DNA of 64,000 nucleotides, taken from Alphaproteobacteria bacterium. Lineage in GTDB: Bacteria > Pseudomonadota > Alphaproteobacteria > UBA2966. The first letter of the stretch is position 1. Each line of letters begins with the position of its first letter. The notes under the pieces are model-generated. The model searched no databases, was not told the DNA's origin, and saw only the letters and a list, made by a program, of their open reading frames with translations. Both the position numbers and the translations under genes were made by a program. Positions 27,484-35,203 of the stretch are shown here, in pieces. Where the stretch lies: NCBI GenBank assembly GCA_018654745.1, contig JABILA010000127.1:1-64000 (forward strand), written 5' to 3'.

Positions 27484-28626
27484 TTAGTCCAGGTAGGAGA
27501 GCTTCCCGAAGCGGACGAGGTGGTGGTCAACATCGCCGAACAGCACTTCGGATATTGCCATGCGTTTGACAAAATCACCCAGTTCATATTCGGCCGTCAT
27601 GCCAATGCCGCCATGCAACTGGATAGCCGACTGACAAGACTTGTGACCGCCCTCACCAAGATAAACCTTGGTCGAAGAAACGGCCTTTCCGCGTTCTGCG
27701 GCGTCTTCACTGTCTGCCTTCATGCTGGATTGACAGACCAGGGACCGGGCATGTTCATATTCGATCACCATGTCGGCCATGTGATGTTGCAAAACCTGAA
27801 ACTTGCCGATGGGGCGCCCGAACTGTTCCCGGACTTTCAGATATTCAAGGGTCAACTCATTGACCTTTTCGAAAGCACCAAGGGACTCTGCACACAAGGC
27901 AGCTGACGCTTGATCAGCGACATGCTCCATGACGGACCAGGCCTGATCAAGTGTACCAAGCACAGCTGAGGCTGGAACCCGGACATTTTCAAGGTGGATA
28001 TCTGCGCCGCCCCGACCATCTAAAAGAGAATAGGTCTCGCGACTGACGCCATCGGCATTGGCATCAACAATAAACAATGTCAGACCGTCTTCGCTGCGGG
28101 TATCACCGCTGGTCCGGACTGAGACAATAATCTTGTCAGCCAGATCACCACCCAGAACCACACTCTTGCTGCCACTGATGATATAATCATCTCCGTTAGC
28201 AACGGCACGTGTGGTGACGTCGGCCATGTCAAAACGTGATCCAGGCTCGGTCAGGGCAACGGCCATTTTCAGATCACCGGAAATGATTTTTGCAATCAAG
28301 TCAGTTTTCTGGGCATCCGATCCAGCCAGCTTCAGGGCGCTGCCTGCCATAACGACGGTTGGCACATAGGGCTCCAACGCCAGATGACGACCCAGTTCGA
28401 TGGCGACGACCATGGTATCGACAGACGTACCATCAAAACCCCCCATGTCTTCCGGGAACGGCAGAGCGAGCAAGCCCATTTCAGCAAAGGCCTTCCAGAC
28501 ATCTTCACTGTAACCGGGGCCGTCCTCTACCAGAGCACGACGTACGTCGACGTTGTAACTGTCGGACAAGAGTTTCTGCAAGCTGTTGCTGAACAGAACC
28601 TGTTCTTCACTATAACCAAAATCCAT
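27484..28626 (-). CDS. acyl-CoA dehydrogenase, second of an adjacent pair
   Basis: A 380-residue FAD enzyme of the acyl-CoA dehydrogenase fold. The FAD/acyl loop appears as AVALTEPGSRFDMADVTTRA and the C-terminal FAD-binding part as QLHGGIGMTAEYELGDFVKR. No YEGT-type catalytic Glu motif is visible at the C-terminus. I start at ATG 28626 (MDFGYSEEQ), five bases after the stop of the preceding dehydrogenase; a longer frame reaching 28812 would overlap that gene. The pairing suggests a heteromeric enzyme. Confidence 0.9.
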   Translation of the reverse strand: MDFGYSEEQVLFSNSLQKLLSDSYNVDVRRALVEDGPGYSEDVWKAFAEMGLLALPFPEDMGGFDGTSVDTMVVAIELGRHLALEPYVPTVVMAGSALKLAGSDAQKTDLIAKIISGDLKMAVALTEPGSRFDMADVTTRAVANGDDYIISGSKSVVLGGDLADKIIVSVRTSGDTRSEDGLTLFIVDANADGVSRETYSLLDGRGGADIHLENVRVPASAVLGTLDQAWSVMEHVADQASAALCAESLGAFEKVNELTLEYLKVREQFGRPIGKFQVLQHHMADMVIEYEHARSLVCQSSMKADSEDAAERGKAVSSTKVYLGEGGHKSCQSAIQLHGGIGMTAEYELGDFVKRMAISEVLFGDVDHHLVRFGKLSYLD

Positions 28627-28630
28627 TGTC

Positions 28631-29824
28631 TTAAAGTCCCAGTAACGATTTCGTAATGATGTTCTTTTGCACTTCTGTTGAGCCACCGTAAATAGTTGTC
28701 TTGCGGCGGTCATAATACAAAGGTGCGCGCGGAGCTGCATGGTCAGGGCCAACGGCCTTGCCATTCCAGTCGGCCTCCAGGGGGCCTTGCTGCCATGGCA
28801 ATGCGTAGGCACCGGTTGCTTCCATCTGCAATTCAGAAAAGCGTTGTTGCAGTTCTGATCCGCGGATTTTCAGCATGGATGCGAAGGCACCAGGATTACC
28901 ATCTCCGACCTCTGACAACATACGCATATTGGTCAGTTCCAGCGCCTTGAGATCGATTTCGAGTCGCGACAGGCGGGCTTGAAACAGCGGGTCTTCGATC
29001 ATGGGTTTGCCGTTCTTGCGCTCAACCCGGGCAATTCTCTTCAATTCCACCAGGTCGGCTTTACCTGCGCCGACACCGGCGATACCAGTACGCTCGTTCC
29101 CCAGCAGGAATTTGGCATAGGTCCAGCCCATATCGACTTCGCCCACCAGGTTTTCCTTCGGCACACGAACATCTTCCAGGAACACTTCATTGACCGGTGC
29201 TTCGCCACTGATCAGCACGATGGGGCGCACTGTGACGCCAGGGGTTGCCATATCGATCAGCAGGAAGGAAATGCCTTCCTGATTTTTGACTTCGGTATTG
29301 GTGCGCACCAGACAAAAAATCCAGTTCGCATACTGTGCCGATGAGGTCCAGGTTTTCTGTCCATTGACCACCCACTCGTCGCCGTCCAGCACGGCACGCG
29401 TTTTCAGGGAAGCAAGGTCTGACCCGGCGCCAGGCTCGGAAAAGCCCTGACACCAGAAATGATCACCGTTGCGAATGGCGGGCAGATATTTCTTTTTCTG
29501 CGCGTCACTGCCAAAATTGGTAATAACCGGCCCCACAAGTCGGGTGCCAAACGGCACCATCCGTGGTGCGCCAACGGCAAAACATTCTTCATCAAAAATA
29601 TCTGCCTGAACTGGCGTCCAATTCGTTCCACCGTGTTCAACTGGCCAGCTCGGTACGTCCCAGCCATTTGCGTACAGGGCGGCTTGCCAACGGCCATTGT
29701 CTACATTGCTGTAACGCTTGCCGGCCCGGGTCTTGTCGCCGATGTCTTGAGGGAATTTCTCCTTCAGGAAGGTGCGAACTTCCTGGCGAAATGCCTCTTC
29801 TTCGGCACTATAATTAAGGTCCAT
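28631..29824 (-). CDS. acyl-CoA dehydrogenase, first of an adjacent pair
   Basis: A 397-residue acyl-CoA dehydrogenase. Conserved parts are WCQGFSEPGAGSDLASLKTRA, WVVNGQKTWTSSAQYANW and LLGNERTGIAGVG. The C-terminus reads IYGGSTEVQKNII, so the Glu found in medium-chain enzymes (YEGT) is Gly. It starts the reverse operon dehydrogenase-dehydrogenase-ligase-DJ-1. The gap between its start and the metY terminator holds no gene. Confidence 0.92.
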   Translation of the reverse strand: MDLNYSAEEEAFRQEVRTFLKEKFPQDIGDKTRAGKRYSNVDNGRWQAALYANGWDVPSWPVEHGGTNWTPVQADIFDEECFAVGAPRMVPFGTRLVGPVITNFGSDAQKKKYLPAIRNGDHFWCQGFSEPGAGSDLASLKTRAVLDGDEWVVNGQKTWTSSAQYANWIFCLVRTNTEVKNQEGISFLLIDMATPGVTVRPIVLISGEAPVNEVFLEDVRVPKENLVGEVDMGWTYAKFLLGNERTGIAGVGAGKADLVELKRIARVERKNGKPMIEDPLFQARLSRLEIDLKALELTNMRMLSEVGDGNPGAFASMLKIRGSELQQRFSELQMEATGAYALPWQQGPLEADWNGKAVGPDHAAPRAPLYYDRRKTTIYGGSTEVQKNIITKSLLGL

Positions 29825-29934
29825 AATCTTGATCCTGAAATTGGGGGGTAACTCGTGAATCCCTTGATATTACAGGGGCAGACACCTGAGTGCCAGCGAC
29901 GAGCGTTGTTTTGTGACTATGATTTTCAACGAAA

Positions 29935-29967
29935 AAAGGCTGCACCCCTACAAAGGATGCAACCTTT
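29935..29967 (-). terminator. intrinsic terminator of metY
   Basis: On the reverse strand the arms AAAGGTTGCA and TGCAGCCTTT pair (one G-U) around a 13-base loop and run directly into TTTTTTC. It lies 16 bases after the metY stop, in the right orientation to end that transcript before the acyl-CoA dehydrogenase operon. Confidence 0.8.
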
Positions 29968-29982
29968 CATTCAATTGCTCAA

Positions 29983-31284
29983 TTAAGCCTTGGTTGCGGT
30001 TTCCAGGGCCTGGCCAAGATCGGCGAGAATGTCGTCGATATGCTCGATACCAATAGACAAACGCACATAGCTGTTACTGACGCCACTGGCGATTTGCTCT
30101 TCTGCCGTCAGCTGGCTGTGTGTGGTGCTGGCCGGGTGAATGGCCAGGGATCGCGAATCACCGATATTGGCCACGTGATAGAACATTTTCAGGGCCTCGA
30201 TGAAGTTACAACCGGTTTCCTTGCCGGTTTTCAGCTCGAAACCAACCAGGCCGCTGTAGCCACCTGACAAATACTTGTCGGCACGTTTGCGGTCTTCGCC
30301 GGATTGCTGGCTGGGGTAGATCACGGTTGAAACCGCGTCATGTGCGGCCAGGAAATCAGCAACTTTGGCTGCATTTTCACAATGTGCCCGCATGCGCAAA
30401 GGAAGCGTTTCCATGCCCTGGATGATCTGGAAGGCATTGAACGGGCTCATGGCACTGCCAAGGTCCCGCAACAAAGTCGTGCGTGCCTTGATGATATAAG
30501 CAACCGGCCCGATACCCTTGACGGCATCCACCCAGACCGCGCCGTGATAGCTGGGGTCAGGTGTATTCAGGGCAGGTTGACGATCCGCACCGGCACCTTC
30601 CCAGTCAAACGTTCCGCCATCAACAATCACACCACCGATAGACGTGCCATGACCGCCGAGATATTTGGTCGCTGAATAGACAACAATCGCTGCCCCGTGA
30701 TCCAGCGGACGACAGAGAACAGGTGCTGCTGTGTTGTCCATGATCAGCGGAATGCCCAGCGGGCGGCCAATGTCGGCAACTTCCTGGATCGGGAAGACTT
30801 TCAGCTTCGGATTGGGCAGGGTTTCAGCGTAATAGGCCCGGGTACGCTCGTCCGTTGCCTTACGGAAGTTCTCGGGATCAGATGGATCAACAAATCGCAC
30901 TTCGATGCCCTGGTCTTTCAGGGTGTTGGCAAACAGGTTCCATGTTCCGCCATAAAGATCGGTTGAACTGACGATATTATCGCCGACTTTCGCCAGGTTC
31001 TGCACCGCAAAGGCAGACGCCGCCTGACCGGACGCTACAGCCAAAGCCGCTGCGCCACCTTCAAGGGCCGCAACCCGTTGCTCCAGCACATCATTGGTCG
31101 GGTTCATGATGCGGGTATAAATATTGCCAAGCTCGGACAGGGAAAACAGGTTGGCCGCATGCTCAGTGCTGTTGAACTGATACGACGTGGTCTGATGCAA
31201 GGGCACAGCAACCGAGCCCGTGGTCGGGTCTGCGCGCCAGCCTGCATGTAAAACCTGTGTTTCCGGATTGGTACTGTCAGTCAT
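29983..31284 (-). CDS. metY: O-acetylhomoserine sulfhydrylase / aminocarboxypropyltransferase
   Basis: A PLP enzyme making homocysteine from O-acetylhomoserine and sulfide in methionine synthesis. The PLP Lys is in VYSATKYLGGHGTSIGG; TQVLHAGWRADPTTGSVAVP at the N-terminus and the late NIGDSRSLAIHPASTTHSQL are characteristic of the MetY branch. I start at ATG 31284 with AGGAC upstream; in-frame sequence to 31359 precedes any homology. Length is about 433. It is monocistronic, with its own terminator and a hairpin in its leader. Confidence 0.92.
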   Translation of the reverse strand: MTDSTNPETQVLHAGWRADPTTGSVAVPLHQTTSYQFNSTEHAANLFSLSELGNIYTRIMNPTNDVLEQRVAALEGGAAALAVASGQAASAFAVQNLAKVGDNIVSSTDLYGGTWNLFANTLKDQGIEVRFVDPSDPENFRKATDERTRAYYAETLPNPKLKVFPIQEVADIGRPLGIPLIMDNTAAPVLCRPLDHGAAIVVYSATKYLGGHGTSIGGVIVDGGTFDWEGAGADRQPALNTPDPSYHGAVWVDAVKGIGPVAYIIKARTTLLRDLGSAMSPFNAFQIIQGMETLPLRMRAHCENAAKVADFLAAHDAVSTVIYPSQQSGEDRKRADKYLSGGYSGLVGFELKTGKETGCNFIEALKMFYHVANIGDSRSLAIHPASTTHSQLTAEEQIASGVSNSYVRLSIGIEHIDDILADLGQALETATKA

Positions 31285-31350
31285 GTAAACGTGTCCTGTT
31301 GTCTGTAATGGGAAGCGAGGCGTTATATATCCGCATGCAGGTGAATGAGA

Positions 31351-31368
31351 CAAGGGCACAGGCCCTTG
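31351..31368 (-). promoter_or_regulatory. hairpin in the metY 5' region
   Basis: CAAGGGC and GCCCTTG form a perfect seven-base stem with a four-base loop about 67 bases ahead of metY. It lacks a trailing T-run, so it is not a simple terminator. Alphaproteobacterial metY/metX leaders may carry SAM-II riboswitches, but I could not match the conserved SAM-II core here. Confidence 0.35.
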
Positions 31369-31427
31369 AAGTCGTCGCAGTGTTTGTGGATTAAGGTGTC
31401 GGTTTTAACTCAAACTTCCCCACACAC

Positions 31428-31456
31428 GTCATGCCCGGATCAAGTCCGGGCATGAC
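31428..31456. repeat. palindromic repeat, ATCAAGT loop
   Basis: Perfect 11-base arms GTCATGCCCGG / CCGGGCATGAC around ATCAAGT. This is the longest-armed copy of the family also found in the ygiQ downstream gap. It lies in the 443-base metY/Rieske divergent gap. Confidence 0.88.
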
Positions 31457-31498
31457 GAATTAGAAAATTCTGGAGACCTCATGCCAACACGCTCAGTC

Positions 31499-31519
31499 AT
31501 GCCGCACTTGATGCGGCAT
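31499..31519. repeat. palindromic repeat, ACTTGAT loop
   Basis: ATGCCGC-ACTTGAT-GCGGCAT, perfect seven-base arms. Arms differ from the neighbouring copies but stay self-complementary while the loop is constant, which shows selection for the fold. It is followed by CCATGC, as in the copy at 23411. Confidence 0.85.
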
Positions 31520-31562
31520 CCATGCCTGCGTCCTGGGGTATACCTGTGTTTCTGACGCGTAG

Positions 31563-31583
31563 ACCCCGCATCAAGTGCGGGGT
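31563..31583. repeat. palindromic repeat, ATCAAGT loop
   Basis: ACCCCGC-ATCAAGT-GCGGGGT, perfect arms. It is the inverted partner of the copy at 31499 and begins within a GCGTAGACCC box shared with the 23.4 kb locus. Confidence 0.85.
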
Positions 31584-31669
31584 GACTTTGCGGGGGAGGG
31601 GATCACGGATTACACAAAACCTTCCAGGCAGCATTCATCGGACAAACCTGCACCTGCTTTACCCACACT

Positions 31670-31686
31670 CAAATTATGATAATTTG
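31670..31686. promoter_or_regulatory. palindrome ahead of the Rieske/GS-like operon
   Basis: CAAATTA-TGA-TAATTTG is a perfect 17-base palindrome 41 bases before the oxygenase start, a good operator position. The TetR gene downstream is a candidate binder, but its own upstream palindrome shares only a TTATGAT-like core. Confidence 0.45.
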
Positions 31687-31727
31687 AAATCCCGCCTGAT
31701 TTCTGATCTCCATTCAAGGACCGGCCC

Positions 31728-33074
31728 ATGCTTTCGCGCGAAAAGAATGATCTGATAACGCAGACCGGTCAGGGTACGCCCTGTGGGGAGATGTTGCGCA
31801 GGTATTGGCAACCGGCGGCCCTGGTTGAGGAGTTCGCGAACGACCGGCCCATTGTGCCGGTGCGGCTGTTCGGCGAAGACCTGGTGGCCTTTCGGGATGA
31901 AGAAGGCCGCTATGGTCTGTTTGACCGGCGGTGCACGCATCGGGGGGCGGACATGTGTTTCGGGCGGCTGGAGGATGGCGGTTTGCGCTGTCCGTTTCAT
32001 GGCTGGCTGTTTGATGTGGACGGGGCCTGTATTGACCAGCCGGCGGAACCGGAAGCCAGCAACTTTCGCAACAAGGTGCGCCAGACCGCTTACCCCTGTA
32101 TCGCGCGCAACGGCGTTGTCTTTACCTATATGGGGCCTTTGAACGACGCAGGCGACGCACCACACTTGCCGGATTACGACTGTTTTACAGCGCCTGACGC
32201 CTACACCTTTGCCTTCAAGGGCCATGTGGATTGCAACTGGCTGCAGGCGCTGGAGGTTGGCATAGATCCGGCACATGCTTCATATCTGCACCGGTTTTTT
32301 GAAGACGAAGACCCTGACGAAGCCTATGGCAAACAGTTCCGCGACCGGGCAGACGGCACCGACCTGACGGTGACTGAAGTGCTGCGCGAATATGACCGGC
32401 CGGACATCGAAGTTGAAGAAACTGCATCAGGTTTGCGCCTGACAACATTGCGCGACCTGGACGCTGACCAGCGTCACGTGCGGGTTACTAATCTTGTGTT
32501 CCCGAACGCCTTTTGTATACCCATCAGTAACGACATGGTCATTACCCAGTGGCACGTGCCGGTGGATGATGGCGAGAACTACTGGTACGCCATGTTTACG
32601 GATTTCAGCAACAAGGTCGACAAGAAGACCATGCGTGCCCAGCGCCTCGAAAGTTGTACGCTGCCAGATTACAAATCGACGCGAAATCGCGACAATAATT
32701 ACGGCTTTGACGCAGAGGAGCAGCGCACCAAAACCTATACCGGCATGGGCATGGATATTAATGTGCACGACCAGTGGGCAGTGGAATCACTGGGTAAAAT
32801 CCAGGACCGCACCATTGAACATCTGGGCACCTCTGACAAAGCCATCATTGCCAACCGCAAGATGCTGTTTCAGGCGATTGAGGCTGTGCAGAGCGGTGAC
32901 GACTTGCCTGCGGGGGCAGGGGAGAATTTGCGGGGACCAGTGGCGATTGATGCCGTTGGCGCACCTGAGGAACAAGCGACGATCTGGAAAGAACGTGACC
33001 TCACCCGTCGTGAAAAATCAGCGTGGGCAACAGACCCCTGGCAATCCAGGTCCGGCAACGAGGCATCCTCATGA
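31728..33074 (+). CDS. Rieske [2Fe-2S] oxygenase, phthalate-dioxygenase-like alpha subunit
   Basis: A 448-residue ring-hydroxylating or N/O-dealkylating oxygenase. The Rieske centre is C69-x-H71 (CTHRG) and C88-x2-H91 (CPFHGW). The mononuclear iron site lies in DCNWLQALEVGIDPAHASYLHRF, with the bridging acid and two His. The N-terminus LLRRYWQPAA-type start (MLRRYWQPAALVEEF) is typical of the phthalate-dioxygenase subfamily. AAGGA precedes ATG 31728. It overlaps the glutamine-synthetase-like gene by four bases. No reductase or ferredoxin partner is adjacent. Confidence 0.9.
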   Translation: MLSREKNDLITQTGQGTPCGEMLRRYWQPAALVEEFANDRPIVPVRLFGEDLVAFRDEEGRYGLFDRRCTHRGADMCFGRLEDGGLRCPFHGWLFDVDGACIDQPAEPEASNFRNKVRQTAYPCIARNGVVFTYMGPLNDAGDAPHLPDYDCFTAPDAYTFAFKGHVDCNWLQALEVGIDPAHASYLHRFFEDEDPDEAYGKQFRDRADGTDLTVTEVLREYDRPDIEVEETASGLRLTTLRDLDADQRHVRVTNLVFPNAFCIPISNDMVITQWHVPVDDGENYWYAMFTDFSNKVDKKTMRAQRLESCTLPDYKSTRNRDNNYGFDAEEQRTKTYTGMGMDINVHDQWAVESLGKIQDRTIEHLGTSDKAIIANRKMLFQAIEAVQSGDDLPAGAGENLRGPVAIDAVGAPEEQATIWKERDLTRREKSAWATDPWQSRSGNEASS

Positions 33075-34525
33075 CTAAAGAAGTCGATTACCGCACATTC
33101 GTCGAGCGTCATAACCTGCACGATGATCAACGCGCCGAAGCGGAAGCCAGCGCTATTCGGAAATGTGAGGAATATGACCTGAGTGTTGTGCGTCTGTCTT
33201 TCGCGGATCAACACGGCGTGCTGCGCGGCAAGACCATCATGGCCCACAACATCCACGGGGCGATGGACAACGGCATTACCATGACCACGACCTTGCTGGC
33301 CAAGGACACAGCGCACCGGACGACCTATCCGGTCTTTACCGAAGGCGGTGGCTTTGGCATGGAGCAAATGTCGGGGGGGGGGGACTTTGTCATGATCCCC
33401 GATCCATCGACCTTCAAGGTCTTGCCGTGGGCAGCCAATACGGGCTGGATACTGTGCGATATCTATTTCCCCAACGGCGATCCGGTACCGTTTTCAACGC
33501 GTCAGATCTTGCGTGATTCACTCGGCAAGCTTGCGGATCAGGGCTACGACTATGTCACCGGTCTTGAGGTGGAATTCCACCTGTTCAAGCTGGACGACCC
33601 GAAGCTGGCACCGTCCCAGGCAGGCGCACCGGGGGAGGCACCGGAAGTCAGCTTGCTGAACCAGGGCTATCAGTATCTGACGGAAAGCCGCGCCGATGAT
33701 CTCGATCCCTATGTCGAGATTTTACGCGATACGTTGATGGCGATGGACTTGCCCTTGCGGACCACGGAGGTCGAGTTCGGCCCGAGCCAGCTTGAATTTA
33801 CCTTTCACCCGCAAGGCGGACTTGAGTCCGCAGATACCATGATGCTGTTCCGCAGCGCTGTGAAACAGACGGCGCGCCGGGCTGGTCTGCACGCCAGCTT
33901 CATGTGTCGCCCGAACCTGCCCAACATCTTTTCCAGTGGCTGGCATCTGCATCAGTCACTGGTGGAGCGCAGCACCGGAGATAACGCCTTCATGCCGGAC
34001 GAAGGCGAAATTATCTCGACGATCGGCAAACAGTTTGTTGCCGGTTTGCTGGAACATGCCCAGGCGGCATCTGTTTTTTCGACACCTACGATCAACGGTT
34101 ACAAACGCTATCAACCCTATTCCCTGGCACCTGACCGGGCCTTGTGGGGGTATGATAACCGCGGTGCCATGATCCGGGTTGTTGGCGGCCCAGGTGATGC
34201 TGCATCCCGTATCGAGAACAGAATCGGCGAGCCAGCAGCCAATCCCTACCTTTATCTTGCTTCCCAGATCGCCTGCGGTCTGGACGGCATGGCGCGCCAA
34301 CTGGATCCGTCGACACCCGTGGATGCACCCTATGAGACCGATGCGCCGTTACTACCAACCAGCTTGTTAGCTGCTATTTATGCCTTGAAAGAAGACAAGC
34401 TGTTCCGACAGCAATTCGGCGACCAGTTCATCGACTATATTCTGCATATCAAGGAAGCCGAGGTGCAACGTTTCCACGCCACCGTCACCGATTGGGAGCA
34501 CAAGGAATATTTCGACGTCTTTTAA
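33071..34525 (+). CDS. glutamine synthetase family ligase (gamma-glutamyl-amine type)
   Basis: A 484-residue GS-fold enzyme expected to ligate glutamate to ammonia or, more likely here, an amine. The N-terminal beta-grasp is SVVRLSFADQHGVLRGKTIMA; VEFHLF and EVEFGPSQLEFTF hold metal ligands; SSGWHLHQSL is the ATP/metal motif, and ASRIENRIGEPAANPYLYLA is the late Arg-Glu motif. The start at 33071 overlaps the oxygenase stop (ATGA). Residues near 103 are encoded by an 11-G tract. True glutamine synthetases are not usually coupled to Rieske oxygenases, whereas gamma-glutamylanilide-type ligases are. Confidence 0.85.
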   Translation: MTKEVDYRTFVERHNLHDDQRAEAEASAIRKCEEYDLSVVRLSFADQHGVLRGKTIMAHNIHGAMDNGITMTTTLLAKDTAHRTTYPVFTEGGGFGMEQMSGGGDFVMIPDPSTFKVLPWAANTGWILCDIYFPNGDPVPFSTRQILRDSLGKLADQGYDYVTGLEVEFHLFKLDDPKLAPSQAGAPGEAPEVSLLNQGYQYLTESRADDLDPYVEILRDTLMAMDLPLRTTEVEFGPSQLEFTFHPQGGLESADTMMLFRSAVKQTARRAGLHASFMCRPNLPNIFSSGWHLHQSLVERSTGDNAFMPDEGEIISTIGKQFVAGLLEHAQAASVFSTPTINGYKRYQPYSLAPDRALWGYDNRGAMIRVVGGPGDAASRIENRIGEPAANPYLYLASQIACGLDGMARQLDPSTPVDAPYETDAPLLPTSLLAAIYALKEDKLFRQQFGDQFIDYILHIKEAEVQRFHATVTDWEHKEYFDVF

Positions 34526-35115
34526 GGCTGTCGTACGCCGCCAACAACGATCTCGGCATATTTACGGGCGATTTCGTTAATTTGTGAGATGTTTTCGCCG
34601 CGATACCATTGCAGGACCGAATTGCACAAGCCCAGCAGGGCGAGCGTTGCCAGCCGGCAATCAAGATCGGCCCGGAAGGTTTTGTCTGCAACGCCCTCCC
34701 TGAACATGTCTTCCAGGGTTTTTTCATATTGCAGCGCCAGGGCTGTGACCGGTTTCCGGGCATCGCCGGACAAATATCGTCGCTCATTGTGGAAGACCTC
34801 CACATAGTCCGGCATCTCGTGGATCGGGGTCATATGGGCAGCGATGGTGGCCGTAATTTTGGCAGCGGCTGATATGTCAGACGCTGCGATATCCCGTGCC
34901 CGGTCATGAAACTCTTCTACCCCGACGCGGCAAACCTCTGACAGTGCCACTTCCTTGGATTTGAAGTAGTAATAAATGCCTGCCTGCTTGATGCCCAGCC
35001 GGTCTGCGATGTCTTTTGTGCTGGCCCCGTGAAACCCCTTATGTGCAAATACGAATGCAGCGGCATCCATGATTTCTTTCTGGCGTTTGGGCTGGCTCTT
35101 GTCGGTAAGGGGCAT
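34522..35115 (-). CDS. TetR family transcriptional regulator
   Basis: A 197-residue regulator. KRQKEIMDAAAFVFAHKGFHGASTKDIADRLG and QAGIYYYFKSKEVALSEV form the HTH. The rest is an all-helical TetR_C-like domain (YVEVFHNERRYLSGDARKPV). I start at ATG 35115; a TTG at 35157 would add 14 residues. Its stop overlaps the glutamine-synthetase-like stop by four bases in convergent fashion. Likely targets are the flanking Rieske/GS operon and the divergent PHP-FAH-Gfo operon. Confidence 0.9.
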   Translation of the reverse strand: MPLTDKSQPKRQKEIMDAAAFVFAHKGFHGASTKDIADRLGIKQAGIYYYFKSKEVALSEVCRVGVEEFHDRARDIAASDISAAAKITATIAAHMTPIHEMPDYVEVFHNERRYLSGDARKPVTALALQYEKTLEDMFREGVADKTFRADLDCRLATLALLGLCNSVLQWYRGENISQINEIARKYAEIVVGGVRQP

Positions 35116-35136
35116 GGAGTTAATAATTTTCCTGGT

Positions 35137-35154
35137 TTTTATGATCGTATAAAA
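35137..35154. promoter_or_regulatory. candidate TetR operator
   Basis: TTTTAT-GATCGT-ATAAAA, exact six-base arms, in the 88-base gap between the TetR gene and the divergent PHP gene. It would overlap promoters on both sides. Confidence 0.4.
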
Positions 35155-35203
35155 CAATGTCTATGAAACCATATCAATATCAGTCAGGCTTTCCTTCTGA
35201 CCA

